From: Paraphysoderma sedebokerense
Taxonomy: Eukaryota > Blastocladiomycota > Physodermatomycetes > Physodermatales > Physodermataceae
Direction: 5' to 3'
NCBI GenBank assembly: GCA_025602915.1
Contig: JAHLJZ010000066.1
Coordinates: 62,001-126,000, forward strand
DNA: 64,000 bases
How positions within the stretch are numbered: the stretch's first letter is position 1; each line of letters starts with the position of its first letter. This document shows positions 22,737 to 34,764 of this stretch, piece by piece. The notes under the pieces are model-generated. The model had not been told where the DNA came from and did not search any database. It saw nothing but the letters and a program-made list of their open reading frames with translations. The translations under genes were made by a program, and so were the position numbers.

Positions 22737-24379
22737 GGGAGCTGCGGCCTGGGATGACAATGCATTCAGTATGATATCGCTGTAAACTCTGTTGGATATG
22801 TGATTATTCACAGTTTTCCATATTGTGTATATGGTTCTCAACAGTTTCCCTTACATTCCACGTATGATCTTGACTTCTCCTGCACTGGACGCGGCCACAC
22901 TTTACCGTTCACGGCTATTGACACATCTACAACAGTTTACCATGGAAGGGTATTATCAGAATCCCATAATCTCAGCATGAATCAATGCTGTTAAAAAGTA
23001 TTAATTTCTCATGTACCGGGTTGGCGATGTCTCATTCTCACGCACAAATTCACAATTGGATCCATATACAATCAAGTCATGAGTCGTGACCCAACGCAAA
23101 AAACGCAGTAACATGAAACATAATTAAAAGTACGATTGAAAGTGCTTTCGATTAATTCAAAATTGCATTGCGCAGTCTTGCTGTCGTATCCATACTCCAT
23201 AGTATTTCTGTAATCTTTGAGTGCAGTGAAAGTTGACAACTTCACACCAATAGCACACCATGCGGTGGCCGGTCCAACAACTCGTTATCAAGTACATAAT
23301 TAGTCTTAAGTTTTCTTAGTTATTACAGTTACTCCGCTGGGTATATACAACATGTAACCATACACTTAATCATGAATACATTGTTCGGATGTCCGGTCAC
23401 AAGAAGTTACCATTAATCGTACTTTGTAAGGATCTGTAATATATTGGGTAGAAATTTAGGCGGAAACCACGGAAACAGGAATGTATTGGAGAATACAAAA
23501 CAGATTTACTAATGTTGAGACTAATTCAGAGTTGCTACAAGACTAATTATGCTACAAGATATTGGTGACGAGAAATCTGAAAGCATCATGCTAATTACTA
23601 AGGAACACAAAAGGCTGAGATCACAATCACATCACATCTTTAACTTCCTTTCGGTAAAGTTCATCTTAACTAAATTGACATTGATGTGAATCCTTACAGG
23701 ATCACGCGGCCACACCTTATTTCATTCTTGGTTCCCGCTTGGCCGCGTACGATTAATCATAGTTGTGTCAACATACTGCATAGTAGATATCTGGGCTTCC
23801 CTACGGCGACGTCAAAAACCCTTTGGGATAAAAACGGTCGCATCATTCAAGTACCCGGTACCAGTACAACTGTTCTTGTCTCTTGCATAACACCAAATCC
23901 AGCAAACTTTCGAACCTGACAAAGGATACCAAGAATGCCAGATTTAGACGTCTCAAAATTCCTCACCGTCTCTCTTGATCTCATCCTCTTCTTCCGAAAA
24001 TGTTTCAACTATTTCTGTAAACCGTTCAAATCCTCGGTCCATATCAGCCACATCATCCCAGAATTCGTTGCCACACAGGATATCAGGGTACGTCAATGGG
24101 CATAATATCAAACATGGCTTCGGCGAATAGTTTTTTGTATTGTTCCGGATTGATAAGAATTCTAAGAAAGGCTTAGTCTTCTTACCTTTGGAATGAGGTG
24201 GGAACGTTTCGAGAGAGTGGTTTTGAAAAAAAAAAGGTTCTGTACGGTTTGTATTTGAACAATCTCAATTCACAATTTACTGGTACTATTTTTACAATAT
24301 TTAAAATTGAATGACTTTGCCGATAGATTATGAATCGTCTGATTTCAAAAGGTATCGCGTCAAAATACATCCCGATTTC
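22737..24379. other. 1.6-kb stretch, no firm gene
   Basis: The first kilobase shows no long frame. On the minus strand 23955-24230 is open and ends in an acidic, protein-like tail (CGNEFWDDVADMDRGFERF). A second frame upstream (24182-24370) begins MYFDAIPFEIRRF, like the start of an F-box protein. The two are in different frames separated by a short T-run and a 24-nt GTAAG..TTAG segment, so I could not build a gene. This may be a remnant. Confidence 0.35.
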
Positions 24380-26061
24380 CTAGAACTTGGGCTTCGTAGG
24401 TGACTTTGCCGACTTGAAGTTTTGAATGAGGTTCATAGAAACAACTTTTTGATTTTTATCACCGGACACGGTGAGATTGGTTATTTGACGCAGTTGGTTC
24501 AATAAATCCTTCGCGGGTACACCCATTGACATTAAAATGGCAGCAACACCTGTTTCAAATGATTGGTATACGTTAATGTACGAAGTTAATTCGATTAAGG
24601 AGACCAAGATGAATAATATTTACCAGCGGCTACTGGAGAAGCCTGTGATGTGCCTGTCGCTACGCCGGTCCCTTTGACATCAGTATTAGCGGCGGCTGTG
24701 ACATTGACACCACTAAAGAGAAAAATTAGACAAATGTGTTAATGTAATGTTAGTAGTCGGGATGATGGATCTCGGTGTGCTTACTGGGCATATATATCAA
24801 CGCAAGAGCCATAGTTGGAGGGACTTTCACCGGTCCACTTTTTGTTGTCCAATGCTGCGTTCCCAACAGATATCACAGATGGTTCACGAGATGGTGATGT
24901 CTCGCAAGCATCGATTCCGTCATTCCCAGCAGAAACAAAAACTGGGATACCAGCGGATGAAGCATTTCGAAAAGCGGCATCTAGAGAAGTTACGATTACT
25001 AAATATACGTTGTAGTGTATGTATCAATATGATCGTCTAATTACCGACTTCTTCAGAAAAGGGGCGTACTTTAATTGACATGTTGATGATTGATGGTCGT
25101 CCGCTTTTCTTTATTTGCTCCACTGCGTACTGCAAGCCCGATATGATTCTTCTCTTGGCAACTTCCCCGTCCTTTTCTCCTCCCTCTGGACCCCCAGTAC
25201 CCGCTAATATTTCCAATTATTAGTCAACTGAAATAATCTTATCACCTGCTAAAGCTAAAGGATAACTTACCGGACACTTTGATACCCAATATTTTGGATT
25301 TCCGTGCGATTGCCGCTGCTATACTAGCGACATTGGTTCCTATATCAACAAATGAGAATAAATAAACACCAACGTGGCAACTGAAATGTTTAAAGTGACA
25401 TACCGTGTGACACCAGATCCTTTGGTTCCTCATCGTCTACAAAATTTTTGAGAAATGATGCCCTCCCGCTGAACCAGGAGTGTTCCGTGTATATTCCGGA
25501 ATCAAGCTACAATTTGACAAACGTTAACGACGGTGACCACAGTTTTGTATCTTGTGGAAAAGTTCAGATACTTACAAAGTAAATGTCGACTCCTTCGCCA
25601 GCAGCAGCAGGGTATGTATAATTAAAGTCTTTTTTGCCATCTAATACGTCAAAAATGTCGTATACACTATCATCCGTAAGACCAACAGGAGGCGCTAATG
25701 GTACATTGCCACTGGTAGCGTTTCCGGGCGTGGTGGAGTTTCCAGGTTTGGTAGAGTTCCCAGGACTCGTCGGATTTTCCGGTCTAGTTGAATTTCCAGG
25801 TTTAGTGGAGTTCCCAGGACTCGTCGGATTTCCAGGCCTCGTAGAGTTACCTGGTGGTGTCTTGTTTCCTGGGCTTGCAGGTGTACCCGGTTTTTTCGGC
25901 GTCACCGGTGTTGTAGTATTTCTAGGATTAGGTATCGGATTATTTCCAGGTTTTGCTACGCTTCCCGGATTTTTGGTATTACCTGGATTCTGTGGTGCCG
26001 CATAAAAACTGGGCAATAAGGCAAGACTGACGAAGATGATTGCTAATATGTGAAACCTCAT
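24380..26061 (-). CDS. Subtilisin-like serine protease (S8), copy 4, apparently intact
   Basis: All exons join in phase from ATG 26061 to TAG 24380. A signal peptide is followed by about 85 residues of P-G-N-S-T/P-G-N-P-T repeats (a glycosylation-prone stalk), then FDVLDG, GEGVDIYF and the catalytic set: Asp in LDSGI, His in SHGTNVAS, the oxyanion Asn in SAGNDGIDAC and Ser in GTSQASP. Introns interrupt the protein at the same places as in copies 1 and 2. No I9-type inhibitor prodomain is seen; the catalytic domain starts within about 30 residues of the repeat stalk. It is the only one of four copies without a visible defect and is likely a secreted protease. Substrate unknown. Confidence 0.88.
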
Positions 26062-26114
26062 ATTTCCGAATTCTCTTTTTCTCTACTCTTAGCGATTGAA
26101 GGGCCAAAGCAGTC

Positions 26115-26122
26115 TATATATA
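26115..26122 (-). promoter_or_regulatory. TATA box of protease copy 4
   Basis: The minus strand reads ggatatatatagac 54-61 nt upstream of the start codon, followed by a short AT-rich leader. Confidence 0.45.
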
Positions 26123-27183
26123 TCCGTCGAATCTCAAATTTAGCGGCAAAATTACCGTCAGCCCAAATTCTGCAAAATTAATCTAGCGAACAGTTATTTT
26201 TGTACCCCTATTGTCTCAACACCTATAAGCCAGAGAAGCATCTACTACAAACTACATGATGTTGAAATATATAACAATAGCAGACAGTCAATTCTGCAAA
26301 AGTAACATGGATAAGCTTGTCGGATGTATTCTTGTCGTTCGCGTTGATGAAAAGATCCGTTACCGGGATGTCAGTTCCGAAGGCTGATTCTGCTTAACCG
26401 GGATGCAATTAATATGAACTGAATTTTGGATGTATATTATAGCTGTAGCTTTGAAGTGCATTAATGGTGTTATTGTTTTGTAAAATGCTGATTAGAACAA
26501 ATACATGCCACAATTTTTTTAAGTCAAAGTAATGAAAGTCACGCTCCTCTGAGGATATTGCTTCTATAAAATTTATTTTAAAGTGTCAAATTTCGATGTT
26601 TACAATTATGACGACTATTTCATCTCAATTTATTGAATTGTTAGTAACGTCAACGAAAAAGAAATTTATTTCCTAGCTGATTCAACGACATTAAGACACT
26701 CATTCGACGGAATGCCACAGTACGAAGCAAATTATCAATCAAGAGAAACACTATGATTGACTATGCTAGAATGCAATACATTGTTATTTAGAAAGCTAAC
26801 CACCAAGACTATACATCATCTAACCATATACTCTTTCCCTACTGCCTCTCGCCATTTCAAATTACTCGTTACCATTACCAATGTCAAAAGTACACCTTGA
26901 ATTCGACTTCAACTAATCTACGCAGTCGCCATCAACATAGACTATCCCGGATGATATGATTGTAAAAAGTAAAAAGAATATAAAAGAATAGGTACAAATG
27001 CAGAACAGTATGAAAGAATAGTTTGGTACAAAAGAAAAAGAAAAGAGTAAAAGATACTAGGTACATGCTCGGAAATAATAGAGATAAAAGTAAATTGAAA
27101 TAGAAATAAATTGAAATTTACAATCAATCAAATGAAACCCGAAACAGAAAATTCAGACGAACGCCGAGTGTAGATTGGTTGAA
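26123..27183. other. Intergenic, no gene seen
   Basis: AT-rich sequence between the protease promoter and the 3' end of MAF1. A purine/pyrimidine-biased stretch near 26970-27120 is probably MAF1 3' UTR. Confidence 0.5.
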
Positions 27184-28946
27184 TTAAACCCCGACACCAA
27201 TGCTAACACCGGTTTCTTCAATTTCCACTTCTCTCTCACTTCTCCCTTGTTCATCAACACCTCGAACACTATCGACTTCATCATCTTCGTCATTTTCCAT
27301 TCTCCATTTTTGTCGTGAATTGCCTCCTTCTTCAAGGTCTAATTCCATTCCAAACATTTCGGTATTGTCACGTTCAGAGTTGTGTATCAGTATGTCTTCT
27401 TTCAATTGGTCCAATGAAGAAGATGGGGGAGACGGGAAGGGGGAAGAGCCACGGGACTGAGAAGCTGACGCTGGGCATGACGGTGGATATGAATACGATG
27501 ACGAGAATGGAGAGACGGTGCGAAATGTGAGGAGAATAATCCGTTTCTGCTTTTTGTGATAGATGAATGTAATCGATGACCAACTGAAAGTGCAAGAATG
27601 GTGAAAGGATTAGAATAAATGACATATAGGTGTGAATTCCGCATCAAAAGATACATACAGTGTTCCTTCTTCCATGAGAGGATCTTCACCACCGTCACCA
27701 CCGCCTTCGGTGACACCAGAAACGTACTTCCAACATTCAAGTTCTTCATCATTCAGTCCACCTTTCAAAGCTTCATCGATACCGGGCCATAGTAAACTTC
27801 CCACAACATTCTTCAAAGTCTCGTTGCCAAGGTTGAAGAGGGTTCTGTTTAACTCAGATACGATCGAAGAAAGCGGTAGTGAGACGAATGAAGATGGCGT
27901 CAGCGATGAAAAATCGTAGTCGGGAAATGAATTATTTAATGTGGAGACAAGGTAGAAGAATGTTCTGCGGTGAGATGGGATATGAAGGTCGGAGAGTGGT
28001 GAGAGTGGTGAATGCGGCTGGAAAGAATTGTTGGCGGCAGCAGACCTGTTCTGGTTTGAGATGTCTCGAGGGGTGGAGGATGCTGAAGGACGGGACGTAG
28101 GATAAGGTGCGGCCCTCATTGAAATGGGGCCACTCACTGTACGCATACGTTTCTGCGATAAGGCGTCGTCCTCATGGTCTCTGTATTTTCGGGGTGACAC
28201 TGATCGAGAGCGAGATTGGGTGGGCGAGTGATTCTTTGATGTTGAGCTAGACATTGAAATTGGACTGAGGAGATCGTTTGATTCAGAGTCACTAGTTTGA
28301 CTTCCGTTGTATTTGGATTCCAGTTTCTTAAACAGCTTTTTGTCAGCACCCGCCATTTTGCCTGTTGATTATTTGGTCATATAAGAAGAAAGCGAAAAGA
28401 AATCCAATTGCACAAATATTAACAGAGTTCGGACGGCAGGACAGGTTTGAGATAACGATTAGAGTCGAATCGGACCCACATCACCGTGTAAGTATCAGCA
28501 AGTAGTGGGAACAGTTGGTCAAAACAGTGAATTATACGAGTATTGCGGCGATTCGAAAGGGACAAAGGAGGGAAACGAGGTAGAACGAAAGGAAAGATGG
28601 ACAGCAGGGAATTGAATGAAAGTAAAATAATCATATTGACGATAGAACATCAAAAGAAAGAGAAAGAAAGTAATATCGAATGAAGGTTAGTACATTGATG
28701 TTTCCATTCACAGACGAGGCAGTGAGTCAGTTCCCAAATTGCAAATATCGCTGCAGGAACAATTGGCCCCATCAGAGTGTTACGGAATGGCCTTGTTCAT
28801 AGAAATAAACTGCCGTAGATGAGAAATGTCGCCGAGAACATACATGTATACATTTCCATTCTTCCGTAGACTCTGCATTCGCCGGAATCGATGCCGTTGA
28901 GGAGGTAATTCAACCTTTCGAGGGCCGGCTCGAAAAAGTACTTCAT
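27184..28946 (-). CDS. MAF1: MAF1, repressor of RNA polymerase III
   Basis: Three exons (28844-28946, 27659-28361, 27184-27583) give 401 residues. Exon 1 reads MKYFFEPALERLNYLLNGID then CRVYGRMEMYTC, joining to KMAGADKKLFKKLE; this is the Maf1 A box. A Ser/Pro-rich, probably disordered linker with RS and SPRK sites follows. The B box contains RRTFFYLVSTLNNSFPDYDF and LWPGIDEAL, and exon 3 carries WSSITFIYHKKQKRIILLTF, the C box. The C-terminus is a long acidic extension. In yeast and animals Maf1 binds Pol III under stress and is inactivated by TORC1/PKA phosphorylation, and the linker here offers many such sites. Intron 1 (482 nt) is much longer than its neighbours. Confidence 0.93.
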
Positions 28947-29650
28947 TCTTTATCAGCTAATTGTGATGCAATTGGGTTACTGTGTCTGTCGAAAGATAGA
29001 GAGGGTGGGTTTGAGGGTATGTGTTGGAATTCCGAAATGATATCAGAATAATGAACAATAATAATCATTGCGGAATCGAACGGCCAATCCCACAGCCCAA
29101 ATTGGAACACGTGACTTGTTAGTGAAGATCATGTGACTGAAACGTTCTCTTGTGATGCCATGTGACAACACGTGATAAACACATGGCCTACGGAAATGCA
29201 AATTCATTCCTCACTCGGGATTCGACTTCAACGGGAGCACGCAAAACTGATCGCAATGATTTGGTTTTAGACTGTGGTTGCTGTATCATCAATGCTGTAG
29301 ATCACTGCTCATTTGGCATATATACAAAGCAAAACCCTAATAACAGAGTGTCGTTTTAATTGCTGAGAGCTTTCGTGCATCTTACTGATTGACCAGAGTA
29401 TACGGTAATGTGACAGATGCGATGAATGTCCCGAACAAATACTGCAAACTTCCCAAATGCTACATGCATCATTCCACCAAAACTAAATTCAATCAACAGA
29501 GAACGCACTGTCTAAGCAGGAGGGAACAAAGGGAACGCGTCTTTCCACTTGGCCGAATTCTGCACAGAGGGAAACTGAAAATTGCAATCGACGACACACT
29601 CTCCAGTTCAGTCCACACAAACAACCCTTTTCAATATCTATCCGACGAGA
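28947..29650. promoter_or_regulatory. Divergent intergenic region between MAF1 and the 29651 gene
   Basis: MAF1 and the next gene are head to head with about 700 bp between their start codons. The stretch holds several cacgtg/cacgtga-like boxes (for example near 29109 and 29167), a possible bHLH site cluster. No coding frame is convincing. Confidence 0.4.
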
Positions 29651-30520
29651 ATGTCCGAAACGGTTTTCAACATTGACGACGTCCCAGTCTACACTAGTAA
29701 GACTCGACGCAAACATAAACCAGTTCCCGGTGAGATCATTCAAGTCTTTGGGAACGTGTACGGCCGCAATAAATCCGCAGAAATTCATATTGACAGAAAT
29801 GGTTTCCCTACGGCTTTTATCAATGAATGGTCCAAGACATGGTTCATTGAAGTCAAGCTTCCGCGATTGCTCGCCAAATTACAACAGAATCAAGTAAACA
29901 CAGCATCAGTGTCATCATCAGAATCGGGCCCACCGACAAACTCTGGTACAATATCGACCTCATCTGAATCCTCCATAACATCAAATTCGTTTGGGAATTC
30001 TGGAATAGCTCTGAAACGGCCATTACCTACATCCCTCGCCAATAGTCAACCGGCCGCTGCTCGCCGTCGCATTTCACATGATATAAAGCGTGTCCTGTGC
30101 TCGGATTTAAAAAAAAGGAAAAGCAATGGACATGTCAACGAAAATTCGCTTTCATCTAATACCGGCCAGTTGGACATCAGAATTAAAGCGGCAGAAATAC
30201 AAGAAAAGATCGAAAAGTTATTGAACATAGATAGCGTTCCGGTCTACACCAGAAAGACTCGACATAAACATAAACCATTTCCTGGTGAGATACTTACAAT
30301 CGTCGGAAACGTATACGGCCTCAATAAGTCCGCAGAAATGTATCTTGACAGAAAATTTCTCCCTACGGCTTTTATCAACGATTGGTCGAAAACATGGTTC
30401 AAAGAGAACAAAGTTCCACATTTGCTCTCTGAATTCCGACAGGACCTAAAAAATCTAGCAGTCCCCGATTCATCAAAGTCTAACTTGTCTCCACCAGTAT
30501 GCCAGCCATCATCGAACTAA
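29651..30520 (+). CDS. Protein with a duplicated ~70-residue domain, unknown family
   Basis: A 289-codon frame. Residues 6-80 and about 190-262 are two copies of one domain. Shared blocks are VPVYT(S/R)KTR(R/H)KHKP, PGEI, GNVYG(R/L)NKSAE, PTAFIN(E/D)WSKTWF and a Leu-rich end. Between them is a Ser/Thr-rich and basic linker. The strong conservation of Lys/His/Arg and Trp suggests nucleic-acid or chromatin binding, but that is a guess. After the TAA at 30518-30520 the same frame stays open for 57 more Ser/Pro-rich codons to TAG 30694. That may mean a missed intron (a GTATGC lies near 30498) or a premature stop. The start was set at the Met before VFNIDDVPVYT. Confidence 0.75.
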   Translation: MSETVFNIDDVPVYTSKTRRKHKPVPGEIIQVFGNVYGRNKSAEIHIDRNGFPTAFINEWSKTWFIEVKLPRLLAKLQQNQVNTASVSSSESGPPTNSGTISTSSESSITSNSFGNSGIALKRPLPTSLANSQPAAARRRISHDIKRVLCSDLKKRKSNGHVNENSLSSNTGQLDIRIKAAEIQEKIEKLLNIDSVPVYTRKTRHKHKPFPGEILTIVGNVYGLNKSAEMYLDRKFLPTAFINDWSKTWFKENKVPHLLSEFRQDLKNLAVPDSSKSNLSPPVCQPSSN

Positions 30521-30694
30521 ATCTTTTCATCGACAACTTTTCAACCCACTCGACTACAAACATCACCCAGCTCTTTGTTCGAAAATTCACTACCTGCACT
30601 TCGACCTCATGTTTCGACTGATGACGGTTTTGGCATTCAAAGCGGAAAAGATCTGAGAATTCCCACAGCACATCATATTTCTCATTCTTTGTAG

Positions 30695-31197
30695 TTTGTA
30701 GAAACCAAGAGTTTCTCTTATACCGATACATCATTTCGTAAATTCAAAGCCTCAGATTAATTAACGCGTTCGGAGAAGCAGTATCTTCAACTGAAATCAT
30801 CAACATTCATAGAATATGTATCCAAACTTTTTTATGCCTGTTGTAAGATCTGGATGAGAAGAAACCAGTAGAATGTAATATCTTTATTTCCCAGTCCGCT
30901 CCAAGAATATACTATTTACTTCAATCTACGGTATAGTCAGCCGGCTTTTCGCTCTTGAAACAAAAGGCTCCAAAATATTTGGATGATGATTTCTAAATTT
31001 ATCTGAATTTCGCATCATAAATTTCCAGCATGTATCGCTCCGTCTTCACTTATAGCAACCTTACCCAATGCAGAATGTCAATCACGTGAACATCACCATG
31101 GTAACCAGTTTTTTTCCTCCTTTTGACGTTCAATCAACAAATCAATTTCCAATCCTCTGATCTTACATACCGATATCATCAGAATTTAAAACTCAAA
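30695..31197. other. Intergenic upstream of eEF1B
   Basis: No gene recognised. The last 100 bp form a leader with a TTTTGACGTTCAATC-type region ahead of the eEF1B start. Confidence 0.45.
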
Positions 31198-32211
31198 ATG
31201 CCAGTCACTTTCGAAAACCCTCTTGCTTTCACCATCCTCAACGGTTTCTTTGAATCCCGCTCATACATCTCTGGTTTCGAAGCCTCTGACTCTGATGTCA
31301 CCGTCTTCAAAGCTCTCTCTGAAGGCCCCGATGCCGCCAAATACCCCCACTTGGCCCGCTGGTACTCCCACATCGCCTCCGTCAAGAGCTTGACTTCAAA
31401 GTATATATATTCTTGTTTTTCGCCCTTTGGTTGACGCTACGTTTTTTCAGTTGATGATCACTGGGCCGCCTGTTGGACGTGGAAAACAATACTGACGTGT
31501 TTTGAATTTTCGCATACATCAGGGCCGCTCCTAAATCTTCCCCCGCTAAAGCCGCTCCCGCTAAGGCTGCTGCTCCCGCCAAGGAAGAAGAAGAAGATAT
31601 CGATCTTTTCGGTTCCGACGATGAAGTCGACGAAGAAGCTGAAAAATTGAAGGCCCAGAGATTGGAAGAATACAAAGCCAAGAAAGCTGCCAGTATGTAT
31701 TTTCCATCGTCTGTCTCTTTGTCTGTTGCATTTATTCTGAACGTATCTATGTTGTTTTATCGCTATAGAGCCTAAAGTTATTGCCAAATCTATGGTCTCC
31801 CTTGATGTTAAACCTTGGGATGATGAAACTGACATGAAAGCCTTGGAAGAAGGTGTCAGAGCCATTCAAATGGAAGGTTTGGTTTGGGGTGCCTCCAAAC
31901 TCATGGTACGTGCAGACATTTCTTTATTTTTCTCTGATCACAACAATACCAAAGACTCGGCTAACAATTTCGTTTCTTTAATGTTAGCCCGTTGGTTATG
32001 GTATCAAGAAACTCCAAATCAACTGTGTCATTCAAGACGATCTTGTCTCTACCGAAGATTTGGAAGACAAAATCAAGGATTTGGAAGACTACGTTCAATC
32101 CGTCGATGTAAGTTTTTTACCCTGTTGTCTCCCTGCACCGATTTTATTATACTTTATTAATATTATGATTTCTCCTTTTAATATTAGATTGCTGCTTTCC
32201 AAAAATTGTAA
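31198..32211 (+). CDS. EFB1: Elongation factor 1-beta (eEF1B guanine-exchange subunit)
   Basis: Five exons (31198-31400, 31523-31692, 31769-31905, 31988-32107, 32188-32211) join to 217 residues. The N-terminal domain is GST-C-like ([20 protein letters not shown]). An Ala/Lys linker follows, then an acidic stretch [19 protein letters not shown], and the C-terminal catalytic domain: [43 protein letters not shown] and a closing QSVDIAAFQKL. This domain reloads eEF1A with GTP during translation. The final exon codes only seven residues, and the invariant C-terminal Phe-Gln-Lys-Leu supports it. Length and motif order are those of yeast and animal eEF1B-alpha/beta. Confidence 0.96.
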
Positions 32212-32578
32212 GCAATTACCCAATATAATGGATAGTTCCTGTATACGGAATATAATAAGACATGTTTTGCTACCAAATGTATTATATAACATGGGTTTAG
32301 ACAAATAATGAAATGAACATTTAACAACACATTTGTTCCCTGGTTCCGTGACTGATCGCTTGAAAATTGTTCCACATAATGTACAGAACTTTGCGAACAT
32401 ATGTGTAACTACCATATTGCCATCTATTTTCAATTAATGGTACATTCTTATATCAATTGTGCAAAACTGTGTTCATGATACAAAATTGAGATAACCACGA
32501 ACCCCCCAAATGTTCACACTGCGACGTCCCTCAATCATCGTCCTTAAGTATCCATTAACGCTACCCTACACCAACAAT
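32212..32578. other. Intergenic between convergent genes
   Basis: 3' flanks of the eEF1B gene and the SR-rich gene. Nothing else seen. Confidence 0.55.
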
Positions 32579-34092
32579 TCATTCACCACATAGTCCTTCT
32601 TCTATCAACCAATCAGTTATATACCCCGCTATCCTACTCGCTACGATTTTGGTTAACGTATCTTTTGACATATTGTTGAATGGTGTCGACGGATGATTCG
32701 TAAGTGATGCTGTAGATTCAGTAATGGGTAGTGAGGGCGGGTGAGGGGGTACTATAAGTTGTTGTGGTGTTTGATGAGTAAATGTCAATTTGATGAGTAA
32801 GTAATGGGATATTCAAGGATGAAATTACCGTTATCGTTTGATACTCCGTTACTGTAGTTCGGAATTTTACTTCCTTTCGGCACTTGAGGTTTAGCTTCCG
32901 ATTTTATGATTGTAGAAGGTAGATATAGATCTGATTTATCGTTACTTTTGGCCGGTGATGCAACTAGTTGAGGTTTAGGTTTTGATGACTCGTTAACGAT
33001 CGGGGGACTAGAACCGCGGGTTGGGGTGTGTGGTCTCAGACGAGGGGTAGATTTACTGCGTTGGGGAGTTTGTGGTGCACTAGAGGGCCTTGGTTTTGGG
33101 ATATTTTGGTCAGATGAGGGTTGGGTAGTTGACTGCTCTTTGGTTTGGTGTGTTGGAGAGTGAGAATGACTATTGTTTGATACAGGAGGGAGGTGTTCTG
33201 ATCGAGCATTCGGACGATAACGGATAGGGTATGGAGAATTAGTAGTCACTTTTTCTTCGGGTTGTTGTGGTGAAATTTGTTGAGACGAGGTTGATTCATT
33301 CCGTGGTGATAATCGTCCTTCGCTCTGCTTGCTCTGAACAGGAGATTTTGAACGGCTTGTTTCTGTATCTCGTCTACTAGAAGTGCTTCTACCGCCTCTG
33401 TCACGGCTTCGACTCCGACTCCGACTCCGACTTCGACTAGACCTATGGGTATATCGAGGGTCCCAATGACGATCTCTTTCGTCGAAACTTGCGGTCCTAC
33501 TGTACCGCCTCGACTTTGGGCTCCTAGACCTCGAAGGTGACCCAGATGATCCTCTACTGCGTTTCCTTGAAACCCCGTTATCTTCCTTGACATTTTGATT
33601 AGAACGCGATGACGACGGTAAGGTACTAACTGGGATAAGCTGTTTTTTTGCGTCAGCCCAAGTCATATTGGAAGGACGTGTGTTATTTTCTACAATAACT
33701 GTTTGATTTGATTCTAACACTTTCCAACCATTGACCTTGCTACATTGTTCAAAAGTGATAATACTGTTTAATTCATTCACCGTAGCCGGATCTTTCCAGT
33801 CAACGTAAGAATCACCCGATAACGCAATCTTGAGTAACACTTGAACATGCGTCAAAGAGTAATTTCCTGGTGGAAACAAATACTCTAATAAAACCGTCTT
33901 CGGAACATCTTTTACACCCAAACTTTTCAAATCACGTAGCTTGGAATATGTGGTGATGTAAACGTTTTCGGTAGATTTTGGTATGGGCATTTTGTGTCGG
34001 ACGCTTGGCTTAGACGAAGACAACGAACATTGATGGTTTGGTCCTGTAATATCTATGATTAGATAACCGCTGTTGGATCTGAGATAACCCAT
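32579..34092 (-). CDS. SR-rich nuclear protein, unknown
   Basis: Two exons (32829-34092 and 32579-32751) flank a 77-nt intron and are in phase, giving about 479 residues. Residues 30-140 form the only folded-looking part (YITTYSKLRDLKSLGVKDVP, then LFPPGNYSLTHVQVLLKIAL). From about 175 the sequence is basic and dominated by Arg-Ser repeats (SRSRSRSRSR, encoded by a short GACTCC tandem), then long Pro/Ser/Thr/Gln-rich disorder. The second exon ends in an amphipathic segment (DTLTKIVASRIAGYITDWLI). RS domains are typical of splicing and mRNA-processing factors, but no RRM is present, so a role in RNA processing is inference. The start is uncertain; an upstream in-frame ATG at 34209 adds an unlikely Phe-rich leader. 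Confidence 0.7.
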
Positions 34093-34764
34093 TCGATCAA
34101 ACTGTGGCGGGAAAGAAAATTTTTGCGCAAAATATGATTTGTTGAAGAGGAAGAAGAATTGCGAATAAGGGAGAAATATAAACGGCCTTGTATTTATGAA
34201 TGAATACACTAAACAATTTGGTTAGATCAATTAATGATGATTGTAAAGAATATTGCAAAAGAGAGGTTTTAACGAACCGATCCTATTCTCGGTCTCCGAA
34301 AGATAAGAGGATGTGCCCGTCATAATTTGCTTTTACAGTATCCAGTGTTAAATGAGAGTTCGTAAAACGAAAAGCAGTTAATCGACCAATTTTCTTGTTC
34401 TTTTTTTGTGTTGTCAATAATGTATTTAAGGGTGTTCTTTGGTTGAAATGAAACTACCGAAGGTTTTAAAGTTTATGGACTTGTCGCCGCGCCTTTAAAA
34501 AAAAAAGATGAAAAGACTAGTTGGTATCCATAACCTAACGATAGTGTTAATGCATCTGATGCGCCGATTTCATTCCGAGTATTATAATGTGTGTGTGTTT
34601 ATGATGAGTTTGCGATGTCGGAGTTGATTTCAGAATTGTCAGGAAAAAGAAATGATTCTCTCACTTTCCTAGTTAATCAGTATCTATTCAGAAATATATA
34701 CAAAATCATAAGGAAATTTTTCCACATTCCTCCACTGTTACAGTCAGAGACTATATCACAATTT
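34093..34764. promoter_or_regulatory. Divergent region between SR-rich gene and KAS gene
   Basis: Two genes start on opposite strands about 670 bp apart. The stretch is AT-rich with an A-run at 34500; no gene seen. Confidence 0.4.

Noticed and set aside
24182-24370. F-box-like start (MYFDAIPFEIRRF) on the minus strand
   Set aside because: It cannot be joined to the downstream acidic frame without an implausible 24-nt intron or a frame change, so it is mentioned only in the intergenic note.
25634-26005. Plus-strand 123-codon Gly/Phe/Pro-rich frame
   Set aside because: It is the complement of the Pro-Gly-Asn repeat of protease copy 4, a shadow with no other support.
33246-33593. Minus-strand 115-codon frame inside the SR-rich gene
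   Set aside because: It is the out-of-frame reading of the Arg-Ser repeat region of the larger gene.
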